64,000 nt of DNA. Source: Corticicoccus populi. GTDB taxonomy: Bacteria; Bacillota; Bacilli; Staphylococcales; Salinicoccaceae. Positions within the stretch are counted from its first letter, which is position 1, and the number at the start of each line of letters is the position of its first letter. The translations under genes were made by a program, and so were the position numbers. Below are positions 41,560 to 51,324 of the stretch, piece by piece. A model generated the notes under the pieces. The model searched no databases, was not told the origin of the DNA, and saw only the letters and a program-made list of their open reading frames with translations. The DNA lies in the NCBI RefSeq assembly GCF_042686195.1, contig NZ_JBHUOQ010000001.1, positions 1,054,001 through 1,118,000 on the forward strand. The letters run 5' to 3'.

Positions 41560-43162
41560 AATCCTCATAAACCACTCTGCCGTCCACTATAGTCATCGTC
41601 ACTAAACTGTCATTCAGCTCTGTCTTTTCGTCCAGTGGATTTTCTTTTAAGACTGCGAAATCTGCGTATTTACCGATATCAATTGAGCCCTCTACAGCAC
41701 CTGTGCCGTTTAGGACAGCAGCATCTATCGTCATCTTTCGGTAGGCTTCGAGTCTTGACAGCTTCATCTCTTCACCAAGTACATCACCGTTTCTTGTTGT
41801 CCGGTCACTGGCGATTTTGATGGAACCGAGCGGAGAAACATCTGTCACCGGGCAGTCTGAGTGAATGGTTGAAATCATTCCTTTGTCCACTGCCCATCTG
41901 ACCGGGTCCAGTGTTTTCACCCGTTCAGGCCCGAGAAATTTTTTCTTGTGAATATCTCCGAAGTAGTAAATATGATTCGTGAAGAATGAACCGCCGATGT
42001 CATTTTGAATCATCATATCAATATCATTCTCGTTCACAAGCTGAAGGTGTTCGACACGGTTCATGATATTTGTCCGTTTCAGATCTTTCGTCTGGATATA
42101 GGCATTGATAACTTTTTCCGCTGCCAAATCACCATTCGCATGTGTAATGAGCGGGTATCCTCGTTTTTGAAAATGGATAAAGAGTTCAATCAATTCGTCA
42201 TCTGTGAACTGGGTATCATCAGATGGTGCACCATCGTAATATTCTCCCCTGATTGCTGCGGTATGAATCTGGATCGAGCCGTCATTAAAGAATTTCGCAC
42301 CACCGAGTCTCGCAAATCCACCACTTAATGATGAAAATTTTTCATCCAGTGCTTCCCCTGTCATATCTTTAAACTCCGCTTCTTCAAGGAGCAGTTTATA
42401 GTCCAACGCATAACGGGTTCTGAAATGCTGGGGGCGTTCAAGATAATTCAGTACAGCGTGGTAATCATCCATACCGGATAATATTCCGATACACATTTCC
42501 GTTGCACTCGTGAATCCTCGGGACTGGTAATCTTTAATCCCCGCCTCAATATCTTCTGCCAGACTCTCAGGTTCAATATTCGGCAGTACCTTCTTCGCTT
42601 TATCCAGTGCCGGAAACTCAAATAAGACACCATTCACCTGTCCCTTTTCATCCCGTTCATAGCGGCCGCCTTTTGGATCTGGATCATCAAGGTCAACACC
42701 CATCAGTTCAAGTGCTTTCGTATTGACTGCCCCCATATGTGCTGAAGCATGCTGCACGTATATCGGAATATCAGTTGAAATCTCATCGAGATCAAAACGA
42801 TTCGGGTGTCTCTTTTCTTGAAGTTCAAACTCATTATAGCTGTATCCTCTGAGCCAGCCGTCCCTTAAAAGCTGTTCTTTCTGGCTTTGAAATTTTTGAA
42901 TCATCTCTTTAATACTTGTGACACTTTCAGGCGAACAGTTCAGCTGATGCCTGAAATTTGAATACATGACCAAATGGCTGTGTGTATCGATAAAGCCGGG
43001 AGACAAATATGCACTATCCAAGTCGAGGCCGTCACCTGTCACTTTGCCGTTCTGTGGTTTGATATCTTTTATTTCCCCGTCTCCAATATATAAAGTTGAG
43101 AGTTGAATGTCACCTGATGTGACATCTATGACATTTGCATTAATTATCTTTGAAACTTTCAT
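41558..43162 (-). CDS. YtcJ-like amidohydrolase
   Basis: 534 residues of the metal-dependent amidohydrolase superfamily (amidohydro_3 type). A small N-terminal beta domain, then TIM-barrel motifs SPGFIDTHSHLVMYS with the metal-binding HxH, VQHASAHMGAV, THANGDLAAEKV, RVEHLQLV and IHSDCPVTDVSPLG, and a C-terminal DFAVLKENPL strand. The substrates of YtcJ-like enzymes are mostly unknown (hydantoins, amides, N-acyl compounds). It lies 11 bp after a solute symporter gene, so the pair should import and hydrolyse the same compound. Confidence 0.92.
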   Translation of the reverse strand: MKVSKIINANVIDVTSGDIQLSTLYIGDGEIKDIKPQNGKVTGDGLDLDSAYLSPGFIDTHSHLVMYSNFRHQLNCSPESVTSIKEMIQKFQSQKEQLLRDGWLRGYSYNEFELQEKRHPNRFDLDEISTDIPIYVQHASAHMGAVNTKALELMGVDLDDPDPKGGRYERDEKGQVNGVLFEFPALDKAKKVLPNIEPESLAEDIEAGIKDYQSRGFTSATEMCIGILSGMDDYHAVLNYLERPQHFRTRYALDYKLLLEEAEFKDMTGEALDEKFSSLSGGFARLGGAKFFNDGSIQIHTAAIRGEYYDGAPSDDTQFTDDELIELFIHFQKRGYPLITHANGDLAAEKVINAYIQTKDLKRTNIMNRVEHLQLVNENDIDMMIQNDIGGSFFTNHIYYFGDIHKKKFLGPERVKTLDPVRWAVDKGMISTIHSDCPVTDVSPLGSIKIASDRTTRNGDVLGEEMKLSRLEAYRKMTIDAAVLNGTGAVEGSIDIGKYADFAVLKENPLDEKTELNDSLVTMTIVDGRVVYED

Positions 43163-43173
43163 CTGACATGCTC

Positions 43174-44592
43174 CTATCTAAAATCTTCTAATTTATATTT
43201 CATCGCGGGCTTCGGAACTTCTGTTGCATCGTGTTTTGTGAGTAAGCTGACTGTTATAAGTGACACGAATGAGAACACGTATCCTGCAAGTGCCTGGTCA
43301 AACGGCAGGCCGGTAAATGGATATGCGAGTATAAAAATCAGGGACGCAATCATACTCGTAATAACGCCTGTTTTCGTCACTCTCGACCAGAACATAATCG
43401 CAAGGAACGGGAACACAAGCAGCACCCCGTTCACCATGAGTGCCCATCTGTAAGCATCGTTAATATTGGTAATAAAGAACGCCGCACCCGTACCCAGTAC
43501 AGTGATTAATGCGACGGTGAGTCTTGAAACCAGCAGCAGCTGTTTGTTCGTTGCCTTCGGATTAATCATCACCTGGTACATGTCACGTGTTAAATTACTT
43601 GCCCCCTGCAGGTTAAATGATGTCGCACCTGTCATGAGTGCCGCAAGAAGCGCCACAAATATTACCGCGGCAATTGGTGTAGGCAGAAGTTCGTTCGTGA
43701 CATAGGAAAACACTAAATCCTGATTCATTGTTAAATCAACAAACTGACGGGCTGATACGCCGATAATAAACGGACATATTGAAATGACCATGACGATTAA
43801 ATGACCGGTAATCCCTGCCTTAAGTGCTGTCTTTTCGTCTTTCGCTGCAAAAATTCTCTGCCAGGTTGACTGCCACACGAGATAAAACGGTCCGACAGAT
43901 AAAGCATATAATAATGTATCTGATAAGCCGTCGACACTGACAGGACTTAAAAACTCCCATGAAGTGGTGTTAATCAGTTCAGTCAAGCCACCGACATGCA
44001 GCACTACAGTAATGGTGAGTATCACTAAACCAAGTATAATCAAAATAGACTGTACCGCATCTGTCACAATTGTTGCCGGCAGTCCGCCCAAAATACTGAA
44101 TATCAAAATAAGAACTGTTCCGACAAGTAGTCCTGTCGTCTGATTCCAGCCGAGCGTAATATTAAATACCGTCGACATCCCTATCAGTTGAAGACCAAGC
44201 GTTGGTACAGAGTAGATGAATGCTGATAATATAGAAGGGATCATTCCCGTTTTGCCGCCGAATCTTGAAGTAAATAAGTCTGCCAGTGTAAATAATTGCT
44301 GTCTTCTGAGCGGTTTCGCAAAAAGAATGACGAGCGTTAAACTTGCTATGTATGCGACCAGTGCAAATTTAAAGAACCCGGACATCCCGACTGTAAAACC
44401 GAGGCCCACCCAGCCGATGAATACTGCAGCACCGGCATTGGTACTGATAATTGTTCCGGTAATTTTCCAGAAACCCGTACTCCATGAGCTGATCATATAG
44501 TCTTCATATGTTTTAATTTTGTAGAAGTAATACCATGCCACCCCGATCATAGAACCAAAATAAATAATAAAAAATGCGATGTACCAATACAT
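43174..44592 (-). CDS. Sodium:solute symporter (SSS family)
   Basis: 472 residues from ATG 44592, which follows AAGGGGG; thirteen further upstream codons lack a ribosome site. About 13 TM segments, with GGLPATIVTDAVQSILIILG and MTGATSFNLQGASNLTRDMYQ, the latter a conserved sodium-binding stretch of PutP/SSS transporters. The substrate is probably that of the amidohydrolase encoded 11 bp downstream. Two short palindromes lie upstream of the start. Confidence 0.9.
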   Translation of the reverse strand: MYWYIAFFIIYFGSMIGVAWYYFYKIKTYEDYMISSWSTGFWKITGTIISTNAGAAVFIGWVGLGFTVGMSGFFKFALVAYIASLTLVILFAKPLRRQQLFTLADLFTSRFGGKTGMIPSILSAFIYSVPTLGLQLIGMSTVFNITLGWNQTTGLLVGTVLILIFSILGGLPATIVTDAVQSILIILGLVILTITVVLHVGGLTELINTTSWEFLSPVSVDGLSDTLLYALSVGPFYLVWQSTWQRIFAAKDEKTALKAGITGHLIVMVISICPFIIGVSARQFVDLTMNQDLVFSYVTNELLPTPIAAVIFVALLAALMTGATSFNLQGASNLTRDMYQVMINPKATNKQLLLVSRLTVALITVLGTGAAFFITNINDAYRWALMVNGVLLVFPFLAIMFWSRVTKTGVITSMIASLIFILAYPFTGLPFDQALAGYVFSFVSLITVSLLTKHDATEVPKPAMKYKLEDFR

Positions 44593-44917
44593 CGTCCTTC
44601 CCCCTTGAGTAAAGCAGTTTAAATATTTCACAAATGAAATACACCGAGTGAAATATCACTTATTTTACCCTTCCTTAAAAAATATAAACCTTGTTTCTCA
44701 TTCTTATCTTCAAAACGAGTTTAAGTTGTAAAAGTAATCACTCACGTTTTAGAGCAATCATTCCTGTAAAGACTTTGTCTACGGAACTGCAGTTGTACTT
44801 CCCTTTTGAAATCAAAGTATTAGTTTCACAACTGTCCCTCCATAAATGATAGAATATACAGGATAAAGAAACTGAACAATGAAGTGACGTTCCGAGTTAA
44901 ATGGAGGCATAATCATA
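44593..44917. other. Divergent intergenic region, symporter / helicase
   Basis: It holds the ribosome sites of both divergent genes and the palindromes listed at 44625-44660. I see no RNA gene or further coding frame. No clear pair of promoter hexamers stands out. Confidence 0.4.
44625..44660 (-). promoter_or_regulatory. Tandem palindromes upstream of the symporter gene
   Basis: ATTTCA-CAAA-TGAAAT (44625-44640) and AGTGA-AATA-TCACT (44647-44660) lie 33-68 bp before the start codon; TGAAAT is repeated 14 bp apart. Two adjacent dyads suggest a dimeric repressor or activator of the symporter/amidohydrolase operon. No regulator gene is next to it. Confidence 0.4.
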
Positions 44918-47900
44918 ATGGAGATTACAGAAAGCTATATCAAAAACCTGTTTAAAGACCATCTCTTCAGAAGAGGAAAGAAATACTACACAGAAGGCAG
45001 GGTCAGAAAATTAACCCGGCAGCCGGATAATTTTTCGTGGCATGCTGAAGTATCAGGGTCAAAAATCCACCATACGCAGGTTTCTGTAAAAAATAATGGC
45101 ATCAGCAACTTCTGTACCTGCCCTGCCTTCTCTGCCTACGGGCAGTGTAAGCATACTTGTGCCACCCTGCTTAAAATTGCTGAACAGAGCCTTTCAGCTT
45201 CTCTAACTTCCGATGACACGGCCGATAATCCCGCTCGGCACGATCAAACCGAGCATTTCATTCAACTGTTTAAAGATTTTAAGCCTGAACGTACTGAAAA
45301 AGACATCCCTTCATATCAAGAAATACTTAAAGTGGAATTCACTTTACATGCAGAGGACGGTTATTATTATTTCACAGAAGGTGCTTCTTTCAGCCTGTCG
45401 ATGAAAATCGGTACCAACCGGATGTACGTTGTTAAAGATATTGACCAGTTTTTCTTCAATATGACTGAAGGCATTGAGATGGATTTTGGAAAGAACTTCT
45501 TTTATGAACCGGATGTTCATTACTTTCAAGGCAGTGACAAAACAGTCATTGATATTTTGACCGACATCTGGAAAACTGAAAAATTTTATAAAACAAAATC
45601 ACATGCATGGAATACCTCGCAGTCGAAAAAAATGTTGTCCATCCCTGTTTATGCAGCGGATTCATTGATTAACAACCTGCAGTATACAAACTGTAAATAT
45701 GTTCAAAACGAAGACGAATATATGCATCTGACATTAATCACAGATGACATGCCGTTCACCTTCTCACTCGACCACTCAAACAATGAGTACCGTTTCACTG
45801 TCTCAGGAATTGAAGACAGCATTTACTTATCCGATTATCAATACTACAGCCATGAAGGAAACCTCTATAAAATCACAGACGCGCAGGGCGAAATGATTTC
45901 AGCCTTTCTGAATAATACAGATATACACGGCAGTATCAATTTCCCTGTTGCGAAAGATCAGGTTAAATCCTTTGTCACCCAGTCTGTGCCGAAAATAAAA
46001 TCACTCGGTGCTGTGACTTTATCCGACACGCTGAAAGAAGATATTATCTCTCCGCCCCTCACCATCGAGTTATACGTTGAAATGGACAGCGGAATTTTAA
46101 ATGTCAGTACCCTGTATAAATATAATGATATTGAAATCAATCCTTTGAAAGACTGGGAAGAAACACATGATACCGGGAATATTCTCATTCGTGAACTTTC
46201 TGCCGAACAGGCATTTATGGATATTCTTGAACATTCCCCTTTAAAAATAAAGAATCATGCCCTGTTTGTAGAGGATCCGGACGGCCAATTTGAATTTCTT
46301 TATGAAACGCTCGCCGTTCTCGAGCACCACGCAGATATCTATATGACCAGTACAGTAAAATCTTTAATGATGGAGATGCCGGACACAGGCAGTATCAGTG
46401 TGGACGCACCTTCTGACGGCGGGTATCTTGAGGTCGGTTTTAAAATAGACGGTATTCAGTCACAGGACATCCTGGACATTCTTTCTTCTATTAAAGAGAA
46501 AAAGAAATACTACCGGCTGCCGAACGGGTCCTTTATTCCCCTGCCGGAAAATGATGTACTTACGGATATGGCCGGAATTCATCACGACATGGCAAAAAAT
46601 TCCGATACTGACAGTGACACTTTGATCCTGCCGATGTACCGCGGGCTTCAGGTGGAAGACCGGATATCTGATTTTAATGATATCCCGCGGACATTTAACG
46701 ATGACTTTAAAGCATTCTATCAGTCACTTACTTCACCGGGTGAAGAAGATACACCGATTCCAGATACATTAAATGCCGAGCTCAGAGATTATCAGTATAC
46801 CGGCTTCAAATGGCTGAAATCATTATCAAGATACCATCTCGGCGGTATTCTCGCTGACGATATGGGACTTGGTAAAACGCTGCAGTGCATTGCCTATCTG
46901 TTGTCTGAGAAAGAAGATGCACCCGGTAAGCCGTCATTAATTGTGGCACCTGCGTCCCTCACCTACAACTGGAAGAACGAATTTGAAAAATTTGCACCGT
47001 CGTTGAATGTTGAGGTCGTATCCGGAACAGTCCCGGAAAGAACAGCGGTTCTTAGATCCGACAATGTCCCGGATGTTTATATTACTTCATACCATACGCT
47101 TCGGCAGGATGTGGACTGGTATAAGGAACAAGTATTTCATGCAGTGATACTTGATGAAGCCCAGGCGATAAAAAATCACAGAACGAAGATTGCCAAAGCC
47201 GTCCGTTTAATCAGAGCATCCAAGCGTTTCGCTTTATCCGGGACACCGATTGAAAATTCCCAGGATGAATTATGGTCCATCTTCCAGGCTGTTATGCCGG
47301 GCTTTTTATATGATTATAAAGCCTTCCACAATATGGAACCCGAAACCATCGCACGAATTGTACGGCCGTTTATTATGAGACGGCTGAAAGAAGATGTGCT
47401 TGATGAACTGCCGGATAAAATTGAGAATACTTATTATACGGATATGAACCCGGAGCAGAAGAAACTGTACCTTGCCTACCTGGAAAGAATTCAAAAAGAG
47501 ACAGCGAACGCACTTGAGACTGAGGGTCTCGCGAAAGGACGCATCAAAATCTTAGCCGGCCTGACACGACTTAGACAATTATGCTGCCATCCTGCCCTTT
47601 TTATTGAAAATTATACGGGAGATTCAGGGAAATTAGATGCTTTGTTTGAAGTAATTGAAAACGCCGAAGAAAACAACCGCCGGATATTACTGTTTTCACA
47701 GTTTCCGAGTATGCTTAAAATTATTCAGAATAAACTAAAGCAGACCGGACGAAGCAGCTATTATCTGGACGGCAGCACACCATCAAAAGAACGCGTTGAA
47801 CTAGTAGAATCATTTAATCACGGTGATGAGGGGATTTTCTTAATTTCGTTAAAAGCAGGCGGTACCGGACTGAATTTAACCGGTGCGGATACTGTCGTTC

Positions 47901-48136
47901 TTTACGATTTATGGTGGAATCCGGCGATTGAAGAGCAGGCCATCGGACGCGCACATAGAATCGGACAGAAAAATATCGTCCAGGTCACCCGTTTAATTGC
48001 CCAGGGCACTATTGAAGAAAAAATCAATGACCTCCAGAAACAGAAAAAAGAAATGATTGATCAAATCATACAACCCGGCGAATCCTCTTTATCTTCGATG
48101 ACAGAAGATGATATAAGGGATATATTGTCGATATAA
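44918..48136 (+). CDS. SNF2-family helicase with SWIM zinc finger
   Basis: 1072 residues. N-terminal SWIM zinc finger with Cys 66, Cys 68, Cys 77 and His 79 (CTCPAF...CKH), a middle SNF2-associated region (about 100-600), then the Swi2/Snf2 ATPase: motif I DDMGLGKT (about 646), DEAQ box, SGTPIENSQDELWSIF, and the C-terminal helicase motifs LKAGGTGLNLTGADTV and QAIGRAHRIGQ. Bacterial RapA/YwqA-type enzymes remodel protein-DNA or RNA polymerase complexes. TGGAGG lies 10 bases before the ATG; the gene is monocistronic. Confidence 0.93.
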   Translation: MEITESYIKNLFKDHLFRRGKKYYTEGRVRKLTRQPDNFSWHAEVSGSKIHHTQVSVKNNGISNFCTCPAFSAYGQCKHTCATLLKIAEQSLSASLTSDDTADNPARHDQTEHFIQLFKDFKPERTEKDIPSYQEILKVEFTLHAEDGYYYFTEGASFSLSMKIGTNRMYVVKDIDQFFFNMTEGIEMDFGKNFFYEPDVHYFQGSDKTVIDILTDIWKTEKFYKTKSHAWNTSQSKKMLSIPVYAADSLINNLQYTNCKYVQNEDEYMHLTLITDDMPFTFSLDHSNNEYRFTVSGIEDSIYLSDYQYYSHEGNLYKITDAQGEMISAFLNNTDIHGSINFPVAKDQVKSFVTQSVPKIKSLGAVTLSDTLKEDIISPPLTIELYVEMDSGILNVSTLYKYNDIEINPLKDWEETHDTGNILIRELSAEQAFMDILEHSPLKIKNHALFVEDPDGQFEFLYETLAVLEHHADIYMTSTVKSLMMEMPDTGSISVDAPSDGGYLEVGFKIDGIQSQDILDILSSIKEKKKYYRLPNGSFIPLPENDVLTDMAGIHHDMAKNSDTDSDTLILPMYRGLQVEDRISDFNDIPRTFNDDFKAFYQSLTSPGEEDTPIPDTLNAELRDYQYTGFKWLKSLSRYHLGGILADDMGLGKTLQCIAYLLSEKEDAPGKPSLIVAPASLTYNWKNEFEKFAPSLNVEVVSGTVPERTAVLRSDNVPDVYITSYHTLRQDVDWYKEQVFHAVILDEAQAIKNHRTKIAKAVRLIRASKRFALSGTPIENSQDELWSIFQAVMPGFLYDYKAFHNMEPETIARIVRPFIMRRLKEDVLDELPDKIENTYYTDMNPEQKKLYLAYLERIQKETANALETEGLAKGRIKILAGLTRLRQLCCHPALFIENYTGDSGKLDALFEVIENAEENNRRILLFSQFPSMLKIIQNKLKQTGRSSYYLDGSTPSKERVELVESFNHGDEGIFLISLKAGGTGLNLTGADTVVLYDLWWNPAIEEQAIGRAHRIGQKNIVQVTRLIAQGTIEEKINDLQKQKKEMIDQIIQPGESSLSSMTEDDIRDILSI

Positions 48137-48139
48137 AGA

Positions 48140-48178
48140 AACGCCGGTTCGAAAAAATAATTTTTTCGAACCGGCGTT
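48140..48178 (+). terminator. Terminator of the SNF2 helicase gene
   Basis: Perfect 18-bp arms AACGCCGGTTCGAAAAAA / TTTTTTCGAACCGGCGTT with a 3-nt loop begin four bases after the stop codon. Confidence 0.85.
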
Positions 48179-48180
48179 CT

Positions 48181-48534
48181 ATATTTACATTTTTGGAGAG
48201 CTATTTATATAGTACATTTACATCATCTTTTCTTCGAGCCCCAGTTAAATACTAGGCAGATGATTATGTTTTTATTTTATAAGATGCCGAAAAGTATATC
48301 AAAATAACTTTTCCCGGGTTTTAGTGAGATGTTGTGTTAACCTCATTGAAAAAGTCAGTAATATCAGTTAAATAACGGATACATTATTTAGAAATCCATC
48401 TTAAATTAAACTAATGGCTCATGTACTCCCAATTACTTTTGCACATTTAATCGTGCGTAATCTGTGCTTATTTTCAAACAAAATTTGAAGTATATTTAAA
48501 ATAGAGAAATGAAAATCTAACAAGAAGGAGGCGA
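48181..48534. other. Intergenic region before the PTS operon
   Basis: No gene or RNA is evident. It ends with the ribosome site AAGGAGG of the PRD regulator and contains the inverted repeat at 48473-48489. The rest is AT-rich without clear structure. Confidence 0.4.
48473..48489 (+). promoter_or_regulatory. Inverted repeat upstream of the PRD regulator gene
   Basis: TTCAAA-CAAAA-TTTGAA, a perfect 6-5-6 dyad 46 bp before the start codon, could be an autoregulatory operator for the PRD protein. A TAAAAT hexamer lies seven bases downstream. Confidence 0.35.
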
Positions 48535-50604
48535 ATGATGAACGATCGTAGTTTTAAATTATTAAACCTGCTGGTTAGAAGTAAAGGATTTATCACTATA
48601 GATTTACTCGCGGAAACATTAAATGTCTCACGGCGAAGTATTTATAATGATATCGATTTAATTAACACTTATCTGCATCACAGATATAATGCTTCAATTA
48701 CGAAAGTCTACGGTAAAGGCATCTGCATCAGTGATTCTATTAAAGAAACCATGCGCAATGATATTGAACCGGATATGACCCATTACTATGAATTTGATAA
48801 GAATGAGAGACAAAGCTGGATCTATTTATATATAGCATGCATTTATGACACACCGTTATTTGTTGATGATTTGTGCAGCTTGTTCCGCGTCAGCCGGAGT
48901 ACAGTATTAAATGATCTGCATGATTTAAAACACGGATTGTCCCCTTTTAACATTGAAATTAATTTTGATATTAAAAACGGCTACAACTTAACCGGAAATG
49001 AAGTTGAAGTAAGAAATCAAATCATTGATTATTACATGAAAATCAACCAGACAGAATTACTTCCGCTTATCCCTGAAGAAAGTATTCAGCTTTTTCAGTC
49101 ACTCATCACATCCTATGAACACTCCATTAAGATAAAAATAACGGATGAATACAGAAATTTACTGAACAGCTGGTTCACTTTGTTTGGTATGAGGATGATT
49201 CAGAGCTGTTACATTGTGCTCGATAAAGAAGAAATTTCAGTCATTCAATCCACTAAAGAATTTTCAGCATTTGAAAACATATGTGCAGAGCAGAATATTT
49301 CAAAACATTATCCACTCAAAAAAACTGAACGCATCTATATGACCAGGTTTATGCTCAGTGCAAAATTGAAGAGTGTCCAGGACTATTACGCATCATCAGA
49401 TATCGACAGCAGCTTGGAAACAGTCATTACAGCAATGATTGATGATTTTGAAAAGAATGCCGGTATCTTTTTCCAAGAGCGGAATTCATTATTCAGGAAT
49501 CTTTTTTATCATCTGAAACCCGCCTATTACCGATTAAAATATGATATCCGCATTGAAAATCCCTTAAAAAATGAAGTTAAGGAAAAATACAAAGACATAT
49601 TTAATTTGACTGAACGGGTGTCAGTTTACTTTCAGCAGTTTGTGAAAAAATTTTTAACTGATGACGAAATCGCTTTCATTGCAATTCATTTCGGCGGATG
49701 GCTGCAAAGAAATAAAATTAACATCGAAAATAAAAAATTAAAGATTATTCTGGTCTGTACCAACGGTATTGGGATTGCCCGTATTATGGAAAATCAAATG
49801 AGTAATTTACTTCCAGAATATGAAATCGTATCGGTGTCTTCCATCAGTGACTACAATGCCAGAGACGACTGGTCGGATATCGTTGATTTTGCGGTAACAA
49901 CAAATCGCCTTAAAGATCGAGGTGTACCGATTATTAAAGTGAACCCTCTGTTTACAAAAGATGATAAAAAAGAGCTGCTTTCGATGGGGAAATCAGAGCA
50001 TCAGTTCACTAAAGAATATGCTTTAAAAGATGCTGAATCTCTGATGCAGATTATCGCCCAGCATGCAGATATTAAACATATCGGCCAGTTAAAAGAAGAC
50101 ATTCTGAAATTTATAAAGGAAAAGAATGAAATACACAGTGTGGATAAACCGTCACTGAAATCATTATTAACAGTCAGTCACATCCAAATATTAAATGGTA
50201 TTGAAAACTGGGAATCAGCGATAAGAACTGCGGCAGCTCCGTTGTTAAATGACCACACCATTACATCTCAGTATATTCAAAAGATGATTGAAATCGTCAA
50301 AGTACAGGGCACTTATATGATGGTGACTGATGATATCGCCCTGCCTCATGCGTCAAACCTTGATGGTGTGAACCAGACCGGATTAAGTATTTTACTCTTA
50401 AAAGAACCTGTATTCATGATGGACCGACATGTACGCATGTTTATCGTACTTGCTTCTGTCGATAACGAAAATCATATCGGTGCAATTACTGATCTGACAC
50501 AGATTTTCAGAGACAAAGAGAAAGTACATGCATTAATGAATGCTGACAACCCACAGCAGTTTCACACCATTTTATTCTCTCATTCGACTGGAGGAATTCT
50601 ATGA
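48535..50604 (+). CDS. PRD-containing transcriptional regulator with EIIB- and EIIA-like domains
   Basis: 689 residues in the MtlR/ManR/LicR order: an N-terminal HTH (ITIDLLAETLNVSRRSIYNDI), a second HTH-like Mga domain (VDDLCSLFRVSRSTVLNDL), two PRD domains (about 180-390; histidines in FIAIHFGGW), an EIIB-like domain (IILVCTNGIGIARIMENQ) with its Cys near residue 406, and a C-terminal EIIA-like domain (ALPHASNLDG) with its His. Such proteins activate PTS operons and are controlled by phosphorylation through HPr and the cognate EII. It starts the operon it presumably regulates. The ATG three bases on has better spacing to AAGGAGG. Confidence 0.9.
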   Translation: MMNDRSFKLLNLLVRSKGFITIDLLAETLNVSRRSIYNDIDLINTYLHHRYNASITKVYGKGICISDSIKETMRNDIEPDMTHYYEFDKNERQSWIYLYIACIYDTPLFVDDLCSLFRVSRSTVLNDLHDLKHGLSPFNIEINFDIKNGYNLTGNEVEVRNQIIDYYMKINQTELLPLIPEESIQLFQSLITSYEHSIKIKITDEYRNLLNSWFTLFGMRMIQSCYIVLDKEEISVIQSTKEFSAFENICAEQNISKHYPLKKTERIYMTRFMLSAKLKSVQDYYASSDIDSSLETVITAMIDDFEKNAGIFFQERNSLFRNLFYHLKPAYYRLKYDIRIENPLKNEVKEKYKDIFNLTERVSVYFQQFVKKFLTDDEIAFIAIHFGGWLQRNKINIENKKLKIILVCTNGIGIARIMENQMSNLLPEYEIVSVSSISDYNARDDWSDIVDFAVTTNRLKDRGVPIIKVNPLFTKDDKKELLSMGKSEHQFTKEYALKDAESLMQIIAQHADIKHIGQLKEDILKFIKEKNEIHSVDKPSLKSLLTVSHIQILNGIENWESAIRTAAAPLLNDHTITSQYIQKMIEIVKVQGTYMMVTDDIALPHASNLDGVNQTGLSILLLKEPVFMMDRHVRMFIVLASVDNENHIGAITDLTQIFRDKEKVHALMNADNPQQFHTILFSHSTGGIL

Positions 50605-51041
50605 AATTTTTAAATGACTCATTAATTGAGATTGATGATTTATCCAAAACAGCAGAAGAGGCTATTAAATCAGGCGGATCTCTTCTCGTATCAGAAGGGA
50701 GTGTAAAAACAGAATATATTGATGCGATGATTGCATCACTTCAGTCCAACGGTCCGTATTTTGTAATCGCACCAGGTATTGCGATGCCGCATGCAAGACC
50801 AGACGATGGTGTAATTGAATCATCAGTATCACTCATCAAACTGACCCATGCGATACCGTTCGGCCACACTTCAAACGATCCGGTAAATCTAGTGTTCTGT
50901 ATCGGTGCGACCTCCGGCAATGAACATTTATCACTGCTTCAAAAATTAACACGATTGTTAAACTCCAAAGAAACGACAAAAGCATTAATGAATGCAGACT
51001 CGGTCTCACAAATAAAATCAATTTTAGAAAAGAGGAATTAA
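50601..51041 (+). CDS. PTS EIIA component, ascorbate type (UlaC-like)
   Basis: 146 residues, EIIA of the mannitol/fructose/ascorbate fold. His 64 in GIAMPHARPDDG is the phosphorylation site. It overlaps the regulator gene by four bases (ATGA) and is followed two bases later by the EIIB gene, so the three are coupled. It would take phosphate from HPr for the ascorbate-type EIIC encoded downstream, and may also modify the regulator. Confidence 0.92.
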   Translation: MKFLNDSLIEIDDLSKTAEEAIKSGGSLLVSEGSVKTEYIDAMIASLQSNGPYFVIAPGIAMPHARPDDGVIESSVSLIKLTHAIPFGHTSNDPVNLVFCIGATSGNEHLSLLQKLTRLLNSKETTKALMNADSVSQIKSILEKRN

Positions 51042-51042
51042 T

Positions 51043-51312
51043 ATGAAGAAAATACTCACAGTATGCGGACTCGGTCAGGGAACCAGTTTAATTTTAAAGA
51101 TGAATGTCGAACAGGCGTATACGGATCAGGGGGCAAGAGTGGATGTTGAAAACACAGATCTATCCGCCGCTTCAGGAATGAGAGCTGATTATATTTTTAC
51201 CAGCAGAGAACTCGCAGACAGTTTAAAAGATCATCCGGCAGAAGTCATTGTTGTGAATAATTTTTTTGATATGGATGAAATCACTTCAGCAGTCTCAAAT
51301 ACGATTAGTTAA
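51043..51312 (+). CDS. PTS EIIB component, ascorbate type (UlaB-like)
   Basis: 89 residues, the lactate/ascorbate-type EIIB fold. Cys 8 in VCGLGQGTSLILKMN is the phosphocysteine and the following loop is the classical P-loop of this EIIB class. Standalone, as in Ula systems. Two bases separate it from the EIIA gene. Confidence 0.93.
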   Translation: MKKILTVCGLGQGTSLILKMNVEQAYTDQGARVDVENTDLSAASGMRADYIFTSRELADSLKDHPAEVIVVNNFFDMDEITSAVSNTIS

Positions 51313-51324
51313 GGGGTGCTACAC

